Shown here: positions 26,001-37,600 of the stretch, one piece after another | Position numbering within the stretch: position 1 is the stretch's first letter | Layout: each line of letters starts with the position of its first letter | Assembly (NCBI RefSeq): GCF_008831285.2 | Contig: NC_045148.1 | Span: forward strand, 2,978,001-3,042,000 | Length of the DNA stretch: 64,000 nt | Source: Nymphaea colorata | Lineage: Eukaryota > Streptophyta > Magnoliopsida > Nymphaeales > Nymphaeaceae | Direction: 5' to 3' | Translations under genes and position numbers: made by a program | The notes under the pieces: generated by a model | What the model saw: the letters and a program-made list of their open reading frames with translations, nothing else | Database searches by the model: none | What the model was told of the DNA's origin: nothing

Positions 26001-29000
26001 GAGAATGAGAGTCACCGGCAGTTTCTTTTTTTTTTTTAGCCGTGTGATCCTTAAGCTATATTAAAGAATAAACCTAATCAGGTTATAACAAAATGTACAC
26101 AAATTATATAACATTTACAGATGTGCCACCGCCTAGTATGTTTAGGCGTGTGGATTAGAAAACAAGTGGATCGGGTCTGAATAGACCCGAACCTCCATAC
26201 GCTAACAGACTCTGGAGCAGCAGCCCACGTTACTGGTAACACAGGTAATCTTTCTAGTGTTTCCCCTTATTTAGATCAAGGCTCAGTAGTCACGGGAGAT
26301 GGTTCCCATCACATAATATCGCACATTGGAAATGCACAAATATCCATGGGTTCTTCTTCCATTCCATTAAAGAATGGCCTTGTTGTTCCAAGTGTCAAGA
26401 AAAATATTATCTCAGTGTCCAAACTTATTGATGATACTCACTCCTCCGTTGAATTCACACCATCTTCTGTTTATGTCAAGGATGCTCAAACCAAGAAGAC
26501 ATTCGCTGAGGGCACTCGCAAAGGAGATATGTATGTCCTTGAAGAAGCTCCAAAGTTGTCCAAACCTCACCCTCCAGATTCATGTTCTTCAAGTCATAAT
26601 GAAGTCAATGTCGCAGAATATAATAAGACATCCATTTGGCATGGTCGGTTAGCTCATTGTAGTCAGTCTTTTGTTCGAAGTCTTGTTGCAGACGGACTCT
26701 TAAATAAGTCCAGTCTGAGTTCAGTCAGTGAGTCCAGCATGTGCTCAAGTTATCATCTTTGTAAGAGCCATGCCCTTCCTTTTCAGTCAATTAATAAAAG
26801 AGCTTCAAGGATTTTTGACACCATATATTCTGATGTTTGGGGCCCTGCTCCAATTCCCTCTTCTTCTGGGAGTAGGTACTATGTCATTTTTATAGATTCA
26901 TATTCCCGACATACTTGGATACACTTCATGAACCACAAATCTGAAGTTTTCCATTTGTTTACTCAATTCCATGCCTTGCTTTGAAATAAATACTCCAGTA
27001 ATATTGTGCATTTTCAATGTGATGGTGGTGGTGAATTTATTTCTAATGAATTTACTGAGTATCTACTAGATAATGGGATCATTAGACAGATTTCATGCCC
27101 ACATACTCCTCAGCAAAATGGAATTGCTGAACGGAAACATAAACATATTGTTGAAAGCGCGCTCAGCATGATGCATGACACAGATTTACCCATGACATTG
27201 TGGACTGAGGCTTTTCATACGGTTGTCCATGTTATAAATCGACTGTCATTGGCTTTGCTTGATGGCAAATCCCCATATTTTTTATTACATCAAGAGCAGC
27301 CACGCTATGAGGAATTGCGTGTTTTTGGATGTGTTTGCTATGTGCATGTTGATGTTTCCTTACGTAACAAGTTTCAAGATCGTGCTCTTTTGTGCAGATT
27401 CATAGGGTATGCAGAAAACTACAAGGGTTATAGATGTTACAACCCTAAAACTGGGCATGTTCATATTTCACGGCATGTTGTTTTTGATGAAAACAGGTTA
27501 CAAGATCCCAAGGTTACTTGCATGGCACTCAAGGATAAAAATGAGGTTTATGATACTTGGCTGCATGCTGAAATCCTAAGACAAGGGGCTGACCGTTTGA
27601 TTGAGCACGAGGAGCAAGATGTTAATGAGCCTGAGACACTTCTGAGCGATTCCTTGGACAACATGCCCTCATCCTCACAACCCCATGATTCACCTATACA
27701 TAGTCGGTTCTCAGGCCTTGTGTACTCTAGGCGATCAGCTCCTACTGCAGCCCCACGTCAGTCCCAACGTGTGCGACATCCCATTGATCGGTGGGTAAGT
27801 TATAACTTTTCTTTAGATTTTCAGTTGTTTATGACAGAAGTCAGCAAGAAGGTCGAACCAAAATCCTATCACTATGCAAGTAAGGAAAAATGTTAGGTTG
27901 AAGCTATGAATGAGGAAATGGCAGCATTGCATGAGTGTCAGACTTGGAAGATTGTCCCTCGTCCAACTGATAAGAATGTTGTGGGCTCCAAATGGATCTA
28001 CAAACTGAAATATAAGCCAGATGGTAGCATTGATCGACATAAAGTACGTCTTGTGGCGTGCGGTTTCACACAACAATATGGAGAAGATTATGATGAAACA
28101 TTCAGTCCGGTTATCAAGATGGGCACCATACGTGTGATTATTTCTCTTGCAGTCTCATATGGGTGGCCTCTTTATCAGTTAGATGTCAAAAATGTTTTTC
28201 TATATGGGATTCTTAAGGAAGAGGTATACATGGAGCAACCTCCCGGCTACAATACTCATGATCCTCAAAAATGGGTTTGTAAGTTACACAAGTCTTTATA
28301 TGGGCTGAAGCAAGCTTCTAGATCATGGTTCGATCGGTTTTCTCATCATATACAACAAGCTGGTTTTCTACGAAGCTCTCTAGATCATTCCTTGTTTATG
28401 TATCATACCGAAGAAACTACTACTTGGTTACTTATCTATGTAGATGATATTGTTATAACTGGGAATTCTTCTTCTCATATATCTTATGTTAAGGATTTGT
28501 TGCAGCAAGAATTCAAGATGAAAGATCTCGACGAACTTCAGTACTTCTTGGGTGTTGAACTTGACAGGGCAAATGATCGATTGACTCTTACGCAACATAA
28601 GTATACTCTTGATATTTTGGACAGGGCAGGTATGATTCATTGCAAACCCGTAACTACTCCTAATGTTCTAAACACTAAATTGGCTGCCTCTGATGGAACC
28701 GCTGCCTATTCAAATCCTACCTTCTATCGCAGCATTGTTGGTATGTTACAATACCTTACCTTTACCCGCCCAGACATAGTCTATGTTGTAAATCAGATCT
28801 CTCAATTTATGCATGCACCCACAGAAGGTCATATGGATGCCGCTAAGCGGATCTTACGGTATCTCAAAGCTACTCTTGGGGATGGATTGATCTATACAAA
28901 GTGTCCCAATGTTTCTCTTGGACATAGCATATATACTTATACTGATGCAGACTGGGCAGGAGATTCTGATGACCGACGCTCAGTTTCAGGTTTCTGCCTT

Positions 29001-29586
29001 TTTCTTGATTCTAATCTCATTTGTTGGAGCAGTAAAAAGCAGCGTGCAGTTGCACGATCTAGCACTGAGGCAGAGTATAGAGCAATGGCTGCAGGGACAG
29101 CTGAGGCATCATGGTTACGACATTTGCTTGGAGAGCTTCATCTACCTATTGTTCAGTCCTCATTGCTATGCGACAATCAAAGCGCCATCAAAATTGCCTT
29201 CAACCCCATTTTGCATAATCGTACCAAGTGTTAAAATATAAAGCCTTCACCAGCACGTTGAAGAGGAGTCTCTTAGGATTTCACCTCCTTGTAGAATGTG
29301 TTAAAATATTTAATGTCCTTGTAACATGTGAAGAGTCTCCTAGGATTCTATGTTATAGTTAATATCCTTGTTATATGGGAAATCTCCTAGGATTCTATGT
29401 TGTAGTTAATATCCTTGTAATATGTGAAGTCTCTTAGGTTTCTATGATGTAATTAATGTCCTTGGAGCTTGTGAAATCTCTTAGGATTCTACGATTGGAG
29501 ACTCTTAGAATTCTGAAAATGAGATTATAAATAGAGGCCGTGCAAACCATTTTGGCTACGGCTTCTTCTCCTCAGTTTCTTCTTGT

Positions 29587-29623
<37 letters not shown>

Positions 29624-32600
29624 CTCTATCTTCCTGCGTGAGTGCTGTTTTCGGGTTACAGATATTGGTGCTACATTTCTATCATGGTATCAGAGCGCCA
29701 GGTTACGTTATCTCTACCAAACGAAATGCCCAAACAGGTCTGATCTGGTTAGAACTCTTTTCTCATCTTGTCTCTATCCTGAATTTACTTGTCTCTTGCG
29801 CAATTCTTGTTCCTTTTTCTTCTTGCTTACCAAGGACACATCTTGTTATATCGTGTCTTCTTTCCCTCTCATCTTCTACCTATATACCATTCCTTTCTGC
29901 TGTCATGGAAAACCTTTCGCATTCTGGCATGTCCTCAAGTTTTCTTCCTCACCTTATTACCGAAAAACTCAACCATGAGAATTATCTGATCTGGAAAAGG
30001 CAAATCATGCCTTTCATAAGAAGTCAAGGCCTCTTTGGACATCTCGATGGTTCAACAAAGGCTCCACCAATATCCGTCTTACAGGAAATAAAAAATGAGG
30101 CAGGAGAAGTTATTGCTGTTCATGAAGACAACAATCCTGAACATGCTATGTGGATGAGACGTGATCAAAGTCTGGTTGCGTATATTTTGTCCACTTTATC
30201 TCAACAAGTGTTACTTTCAGTTTCTGATGATTGTACTGCAGAAGAATTATGGGAAACCCTTGCTGATACCTTTTCCCAAATATCAGAAGCTCGAATTATG
30301 TACTTAAAGAAAGAATTTCAGAATTTGAGCAAAGGTTCAACGTCTATCATGGATTATTTGGGGCGTATTAAGGCCGTTGCAGACCAACTTGCTGCCTCAG
30401 GGAATAACATTTCTGATAAGGAAAAGGTGCAGCAAACCTTGAATGGACTTAGACATGATTATCATGCTTTTATTACAGCTCTTGAGGTCCTTCCTGTTCT
30501 GCCTTCCTTCAACGAACTACAAGGTAAACTTCTCCAACATGAAATGAATATGAAAAGAGTCATTGAAAGGACTGATCAAGGGAACTCCCAAAATGTGTTG
30601 GCTATGAATGTAAAGTTTGGTAAGAGCCATGGGAACTCCAACCATGGTGGTCGTGGCATTCTACCAACACCACATAACCAAGGTATGTCTCCTTTGGATA
30701 CTTCAAGAAAAATACCAATTTGTTTTCAGTGCAACAAGAAAGGACACATGAAGGCACAATGTTGGTTTAATCCTCAAAATAAAAACAAAGGGGTAAGACA
30801 TGATTATAAACAAGGAGGACAAAGTTCTAAATCCACCGCTGAAGATATGCAACAGCTATTGATGGCCGCATTCTCAAAGATGACTATAAAGCAAAATGAG
30901 CAGGGAGAATGGTTCTTGGATTCAGGTGCAGCTACCCATGTGACAGGAAATGCAGGTAAATTGACTAACTTATCCCCTCATTACGGTAGAAGTTGCATTA
31001 TAACAGGTGATGGAAAATCTCATCCTATTACACATATTGGAAATGCACATATTCCATTGTCATCCTCGTCTCTATCACTGTCTAATGTTGTTCTTGCTCC
31101 CATATCAAAAAGAACATCATATCCATTTCTAAACTCATTGATGATACAAGCTCTTCTGTTGAATTCACACCTTCTTCTGTCTATGTCAAGGACCTCCAAA
31201 CGAAGAAAATGTTCGCTAGAGGGGAGCGTCAAGGGAATATGTACGTCCTCAAGGAATGTCTACCCAAGGATTCATCCACTTTTGATATAGGATTGAAGAC
31301 ATTTTCTCTTTCTCATAATGCGTCATCAGTGCCAAGTTCTTGCCATTTTCAATCAAAAGTAAGGGGCCCTAACCAATTTTTGGAGTCTGATTTGTGGCAT
31401 AGTCGGCTAGGACACTGTGGTCGACATTTCATTGAAAAACTTGTCACAGATAGTCTCATTCCAAGATCAAGTTTACCTCTTACTTCAAGTGTCAAAAAAT
31501 GTTCAAGTTGTGGACTTTGTAAGAGTCATGTTTTACATTTCCATAATATAAATCAAAGGGCTTCCAAACCTTTTGAAACTATTTTTTCTGATGTATGGGG
31601 GCCAGCCCCTATTGATTCCATGTCTGGGTCAAGATATTATGTCTTATTCATTGACTCTTACTCACGTTTCACCTGGATTTACTTCATGAAACACAAATCA
31701 GAAGTACCTCACATATTTCGAAACTTCTATGCCATGATTCAAACTAAATTTTCATCCAATGTGGTGCATTTTCAATGTGATGGAGGGGGAGAATATTCCT
31801 CGCTTGATTTTATTGAATTTCTACGTGAAAAAGGGATAACTAGACAAATTTCCTGCCCTTACACACCACAACAAAATGGTGTAGTTGAGCGGAAACATCG
31901 ACATATAGTTGAAAGCGCCATGAGCATGATGCATGATACTAATGTGCCCATTTCCTTGTGGACTGAAGCCTTCCATACTGCTGTATACATAATAAATTGT
32001 TTGCCTATGACACTCTTGATGTCTAAATCGCCATATTTTACACTCTTAGGCAAACAACCTGATTACAAGAACTTGAAGGTTTTTGGTTGTGTATGCTATG
32101 TTCACGTTGATGCTGCCTTGAGGAACAAGTTTCAAGACAAAGCTATTCAATGTAGATTCGTTGGATATGCTGATGAATATAAAGGTTTTCGATGCTATGA
32201 TCCAACAACTAAACGTATCAAAACTTCAAGAAATGTCATTTTTGATGAACATAGTTTTGATAATACAAATGAAATGCCTATGACCATTGAATCTTATGAT
32301 CCCTGGACCAGTACACAGTTATTCAATGCAGATCCTGTTATAGAAAATGATGTGCCTCAAAGTGAAGATTCAGAGAGAGCAATGCAACCGTCGGATATGG
32401 CTCAAAGTGAAAATCAAGAAGATCCAACACAGTCATTAAGTCATCACGAAAACAATAATGAACAGAGCAACGATGCACATCGGTATTCGGGTCTTATCTA
32501 CAGTCGACGACTAAGGGACAGAGATGCTCACAGTGAAGAAGACAACATGCCCCACCTTAGAAGATCCCAACGCATTCGTCATCCCATTCACAGGTGGGTT

Positions 32601-34572
32601 AGCTATGATTCTATATCACTTGATTTTCAGTTATTCATGGCAAAAGTTGGCAAGGAGGAAGAACCTACTTCATTTGATGAAGCATCAAAATCACATCATT
32701 GGAGAAAGGCTATGAAAGAAGAAATGGATGCCTTGCATGAATGTGGAACATGGGAGATCGTTCCGAGGCCACACGAAAAGAACATAGTGGGCTCCAAATG
32801 GGTATACAAAATTAAATACAAACCTGACGGCAGCATAGAAAGACACAAAGCAAGGTTAGTAGCAAAAGGGTTTACACAACAATATGGAGAAGATTATGAT
32901 GAGACATTCAGCCCTGTGATCAAAATGGGAACAATTCGCGTGATTATATCATTGGCAGTTGAATATGGATGGAGACTACATCAAATGGACGTGAAGAATG
33001 CTTTTCTTCATGGTGATTTAAGGGAGGAAGTATATATGGAACAACCTCCAGGATACACGAAAGGAGACTCTCATGCATGGGTTTGCAAACTAAGAAAATC
33101 TATTTATGGACTTAAACAGGCCTCACGTTCGTGGTTTGACAGTTTCTCTTGCAAGATTCAAGAATGTGGTTTTCGGAGATGTCCTCTAGATCACTCTCTT
33201 TTCATTTATCGAAAGGAAAACATATTTACTTTACTTCTTATATATGTTGATGATATTGTTATCACAGGCAATTCAGAAAAACACATAGAAGAAGCTAAAG
33301 TTTTGATGATGCAAAACTTCAAAATGAAAGAGCTTGGTGATTTACGATTCTTTCTTGGAGTGGAGATTGATAGGCACAATAATCGCCTCACATTGACACA
33401 ACAGAAATACACGTTGGATTTGTTGAAAAAGTCAGGTATGTCTGATTGTAAGCCTGTTGGAACTCCTAGTGTTCTAAAGCAAAGACTAAGTGCTCAAGAT
33501 GGGGAGTTATATGAAGATCCTACGCAATATCGAAGTATTGTTGGGGCACTTCAATATCTTACATTTACTAGACCAGATATTATATATGCTGTGAATCAAG
33601 TATCCCAATTTATGCATGCACCTAGAGATACTCACATGGATGCTGTCAAAAGAATATTAAGATATCTTAAAGGGACAGCAGGAGATGGCTTAGTTTATGG
33701 TAAGAGTGAAAATATAACTACTGGACATCAACTTATGACATTCACAGATGCAGATTGGGCTGGAGATCCCGATCAAAGAAAGTCCATTTCTGGTTTTTGT
33801 ATTTTCATTGGACGTAATCTTGTGTCTTGGAGTTGTCGAAAGCAAAAGGCAGTAGCAAGATCCAGCACTGAAGCTGAATACAGATGCATGGCTGCAGGTA
33901 CTGCTGAAGTTACATGGGTTAGACATTTGCTAGAAGACATTGGAGAAAAGATTAAAACATCAATGTTAATGTGCGATAATCAAAGCGCTATTAACATTGC
34001 TTTTAATCCCGTACAACATGGTCGAACAAAGCACATTAAGATTGATCAACACTTTGTTAGACAAAAGGTGGAAGACAAGGAAATTCAGCCTATTTATGTT
34101 CGTACAGATGAACAAGTTGCAGACTTATTTACAAAAGGATTAACAAAGGAACGATTCTGGTTTCTAAAAGGCAAGTTGTACATGGTGCAAAACCATGCAC
34201 AACTTGAGGGAGGGTGTTAAAATATAAAGCCTTCACCAGCACGTTGAAGAGGAGTCTCTTAGGATTTCACCTCCTTGTAGAATGTGTTAAAATATTTAAT
34301 GTCCTTGTAACATGTGAAGAGTCTCCTAGGATTCTATGTTATAGTTAATATCCTTGTTATATGGGAAGTCTCCTAGGATTCTATGTTGTAGTTAATATCC
34401 TTGTAATATGTGAAGTCTCTTAGGTTTCTATGATGTAATTAATGTCCTTGGAGCTTGTGAAATCTCTTAGGATTCTACGATTGGAGACTCTTAGAATTCT
34501 GAAAATGAGATTATAAATAGAGGCCGTGCAAACCATTTTGGCTACGGCTTCTTCTCCTCAGTTTCTTCTTGT

Positions 34573-34611
<39 letters not shown>

Positions 34612-37600
34612 ATCTTCCTGCGTGAGTGCTGTTTTCGGGTTACAGATATTGGTGCTACATTTCTATCACCAAGCACATTGAGATTGATCAACACTTCATT
34701 CGTCAGAAGGTTGAAGAAGCCGAGATCTTGCCTACTTATATATCCACCAGTGAACAGATAGCAGATCTTTTTACTAAAGGTCTTACAGGGCAGCACTTTT
34801 GGGATTTGAAAAACAAGTTGTGCATGATCAAATCTCATGCACAACTTGAGGGGGGTGTTAAGTCTGTACGTATAAGTGTAAGGGGATCGGGTCTGGATCG
34901 AGTCTGTTCAGACCCGATCCACTTTGTTTTTATGTCTTCACGTCTAAGTGGTGGCATCTCTTGTAATTACTTCATGTTTTATTCCTCTTTTTGTTGTAAC
35001 CTAATTAGGTTTATGTTTTAATAATAGAGATCAAGCATCGTGTGGCTGCATTGGCCGACGGTTCTCTTACCTTCATTGCTTTCTTCTATTCTCTATTCTC
35101 CATCCTCCTTATTTTCAGACGGAGAGACGTGATTCGATGGTGTTTTAGTGAAGATTGTCACAGTAACTCCATACGATTTCAAACCTGCCAATACGACATA
35201 CCTTTGCCTATTAGGATCCACCAGGTACCACACAACCAAGCAGATTTGAATGTCCTAGCCGATCAGACATTCTCTGGTCTGACCTTCTTCCACGGCAACA
35301 AATAAGTCAAATCTGATACAATCTGATCTGATCCACCATTCAGCAACTTTATACTTTATCTGGCTAAACTTCTTCAGCATTTAGATCTGAACGACGACAT
35401 CAGGTCTGTTTTTTTTTTTTTTTTATCCAGCAATTTAATGACTCCAAGAGCGACACAAGGGTGCTAATCACGTTTCTACATGTTAAACGTGATTAGCCCC
35501 TTTCCACCAAACAGTTTACTTGCTTCTCTTGTAATTAGCAGAGATTGTAGACGTGAACCCTAACTTGGAGGAAGAGATGAGAGATAAGGGAAGGAACGTG
35601 AAACCCTAGATAGCACAGTCCTAGACCTAGGGCTCTGATACCATGTTGCAGATTGAAGGGAGGAGGAGACGAAAGAGAGAGAGAGAACTTTTTTCTTCTT
35701 TGATCACGTAACCCTAATCTCATATTAAAAGAGATTAGGGTGTCGACAATATATATTTACAATTTCAATCCACTAAAAATAAGAAAATAATAAATAGACC
35801 CATTTCCACTTTCTAATACTTCAAAAAGACTCTAGAAAACTTTAACAACTATATTATGTCTTTCTTTAAGTACAAACGGATTGGAGCCTTCTTGTGGATT
35901 TACATTCCTTCTGACAAAATAAAAAAAGAAGATAAAGCTGAGCTGAAAGAGAGCTAGTTCCAAGAGCACAAAAAATAGCCATTGGAGCTATAGGCTATCT
36001 CCAACGTGGTCAAGGACTTGACGAGGTTACAGCAGCAGAATAAAAAGTAAAAAAATAGCACAAAAAATTACATAGTCAGCCCAGTCTACCATTTAGGCCA
36101 AGCCTAGATGGTTGGACCCTGCTGCTGTAGAGGTGATCTGAGATATCTCAAAAGGCTTCACTGCATGTTACCCTTGGTCTATCTAGACCATCTAATGAAG
36201 ATTGGTTATGTTCTGCCTATGTTTGTACCACAAAGATTTTCTGTTGTTGTTTGTCACTATGATTATGATTGATGGCCATTAAACTGTCGGTGTAACTCGT
36301 AACCCATGTAACCCAGGATGGATCTTGTTGGTTCACTACCATAGCGTAAGGCCTATGGTTCATGAGGACAGTCGGGAGATATATACATTGTTTTGATTTG
36401 ATATGTTTGTATGTATACTTTGTTAAACTATGTTACACTGATGGTTGGGTATTTCCATACTCACAGCAACCTGATCCCTTTTATATCTACAGGTAGCTCT
36501 TGACTGAATATCGGCTTCTAGATGGACTCCCTAAGTTTTGCAATGGACTGGCATTGGCAATCTAGGCATTGAGCAGACAAGGGTCTCTTGTGGCTGTGTT
36601 GTCACTTGAGTTGATGTAGTCTTTTGTTTGGGCTCTACCTGGATCCTTGTGACGTTGTCCTTCTTTGTTTTTGGATCTGTTTTGCTTTCATCATTACTCA
36701 GGATTTGATTTGATTTTTATGACTCAATGTTCATTTTCATCATATCTATGAAAAAAAAAAGTTCGCTGTCAAAACTTGGATCATGATAGTCATACATCGT
36801 TTCGGTGATATATTCATGTATTGTAAGACTGACTGTTTCTTGTGGAATTATTGATTATAACCTTGAGATATTTTTTGTAGGCTGAAAATTTGAATTCCTA
36901 CAATTTTTTTATTCTCTTACTTACAGGGATGTCATGGATATCCAACAAGCTATTATGGGTACTCAGTTCCCAATGATACTCAGTTAAGATACCACAAATA
37001 TAGTGGAACCTCAGAACAATGGGTATGTATGAGATCGGTTGGTGATAGATTTACATCCATAATCAACAAAAAGGTCTATATTGAACATGTGACTAGCTTG
37101 AAAGTAGCACAAGTAATCTTGAGAGACTATCATGAAGAAGAATCATCAGCCAGATGCATCCACAAAGAAATGGTTGCAACAATGGACTGTTTCATTAGGA
37201 ATTCATGTGCATTTTGGAACTCTTTAGCCAAAAAATGAAGTCACAGATAACCATGTTTAAATTGCCTATACATGTCACAAAGAAATGGATAATGTACTCC
37301 TGCAGAACTCACTCATCAAACTCAGTGTGAATAGTTGTTCTGCTCACAAGATGTGTATAAATTCTCTTCATAACAGAAAACATTATTTATCTGATGCTAT
37401 TTTATCATTCTAATTCAATAAAATCCAAAATTGGTTACACTAGACCTATCTAGGATAAACTTTATTTATCTTAAAATCAAGTTAGAAGACATAAAGAGAT
37501 ATAAAGGTCTCGTATCTTACAGGGAGGGTTTATGTGACATGGGAAGCTCTTCTGAAGACAGTACAAACCTGAAGGCAGGCCACTGGATGTACAACAAATA

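Larger units (their letters stand above)
21037..26207 (-). mobile_element. Intact minus-strand Copia retrotransposon
   Basis: LTRs 21,037-21,323 and 25,921-26,207 (287 bp each) read TGTAAGAATC...GCTAACA on the plus strand and differ at about two positions. Perfect 5-bp target duplication GACTC at 21,032-21,036 and 26,208-26,212. Inverted primer-binding site (TGGCTCTGATACCA) at 25,907-25,920 and inverted polypurine tract (CCCCCCTCAAGTTG) at 21,325-21,338. One unbroken gag-pol lies between. Every part needed for an autonomous Copia element is visible. It inserted into the protease codons of the host element. Confidence 0.97.
29229..34668 (+). mobile_element. Nearly intact plus-strand Copia nested in RNase H of the host element
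   Basis: LTRs 29,229-29,684 and 34,215-34,668 read TGTTAAAATATAAAG...TTTCTATCA and differ mainly in (CT)n length. Perfect 5-bp target duplication CCAAG (29,224-29,228 and 34,669-34,673). Primer-binding site TGGTATCAGAGCGCC at 29,685 and polypurine tract GAGGGAGGG at 34,206-34,214. It inserted between codons of the conserved RTKHIEID motif of the host's RNase H. Confidence 0.96.
19390..35162 (+). mobile_element. Plus-strand Copia hosting two younger insertions
   Basis: 5' LTR 19,390-19,685 and 3' LTR 34,856-35,162 start TGTTAAGTCTG and end TCACA. They are flanked by a perfect 5-bp duplication GTAAC (19,385-19,389 and 35,163-35,167). The primer-binding site TGGTATCAGAGCC follows the 5' LTR and the polypurine run TTGAGGGGG precedes the 3' LTR. 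The LTRs differ by an 11-bp insertion and several substitutions. Coding pieces are 19,940-21,036, 26,213-29,228 and 34,674-34,855. It sits in the leader of the outermost minus element. Confidence 0.95.
18861..35847 (-). mobile_element. Outermost minus-strand Copia, 5' half only, split by a nested element
   Basis: Reading leftward on the minus strand: 5' LTR 35,644-35,847, inverted primer-binding site CTCTGATACCA at 35,633-35,643, leader 35,168-35,632, a break filled by 19,390-35,167, leader resuming at 19,389-19,200, then gag (ATG at about 19,199) to about 18,861, where it stops. The leader and gag start match the element at 51.2-52.5 kb: both have the TAATCACGTTTAACATGT-like hairpin words, and gag begins MADGSRSEG versus MANGNVPEG. 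Its pol and 3' LTR are missing. This is the oldest layer of the nest. Confidence 0.75.

Noticed and set aside
29583-29978. Open frame over the (CT)n tract and leader, Leu/Ser-rich
   Set aside because: It is an LTR and leader reading; the real gag start is the later ATG at 29,905, aligned to related gag starts.
31095-31125. Programmed ribosomal frameshift between gag and pol
   Set aside because: The shift lies after the protease motif, not at a gag-pol boundary, and the homologous intact element has one continuous frame.
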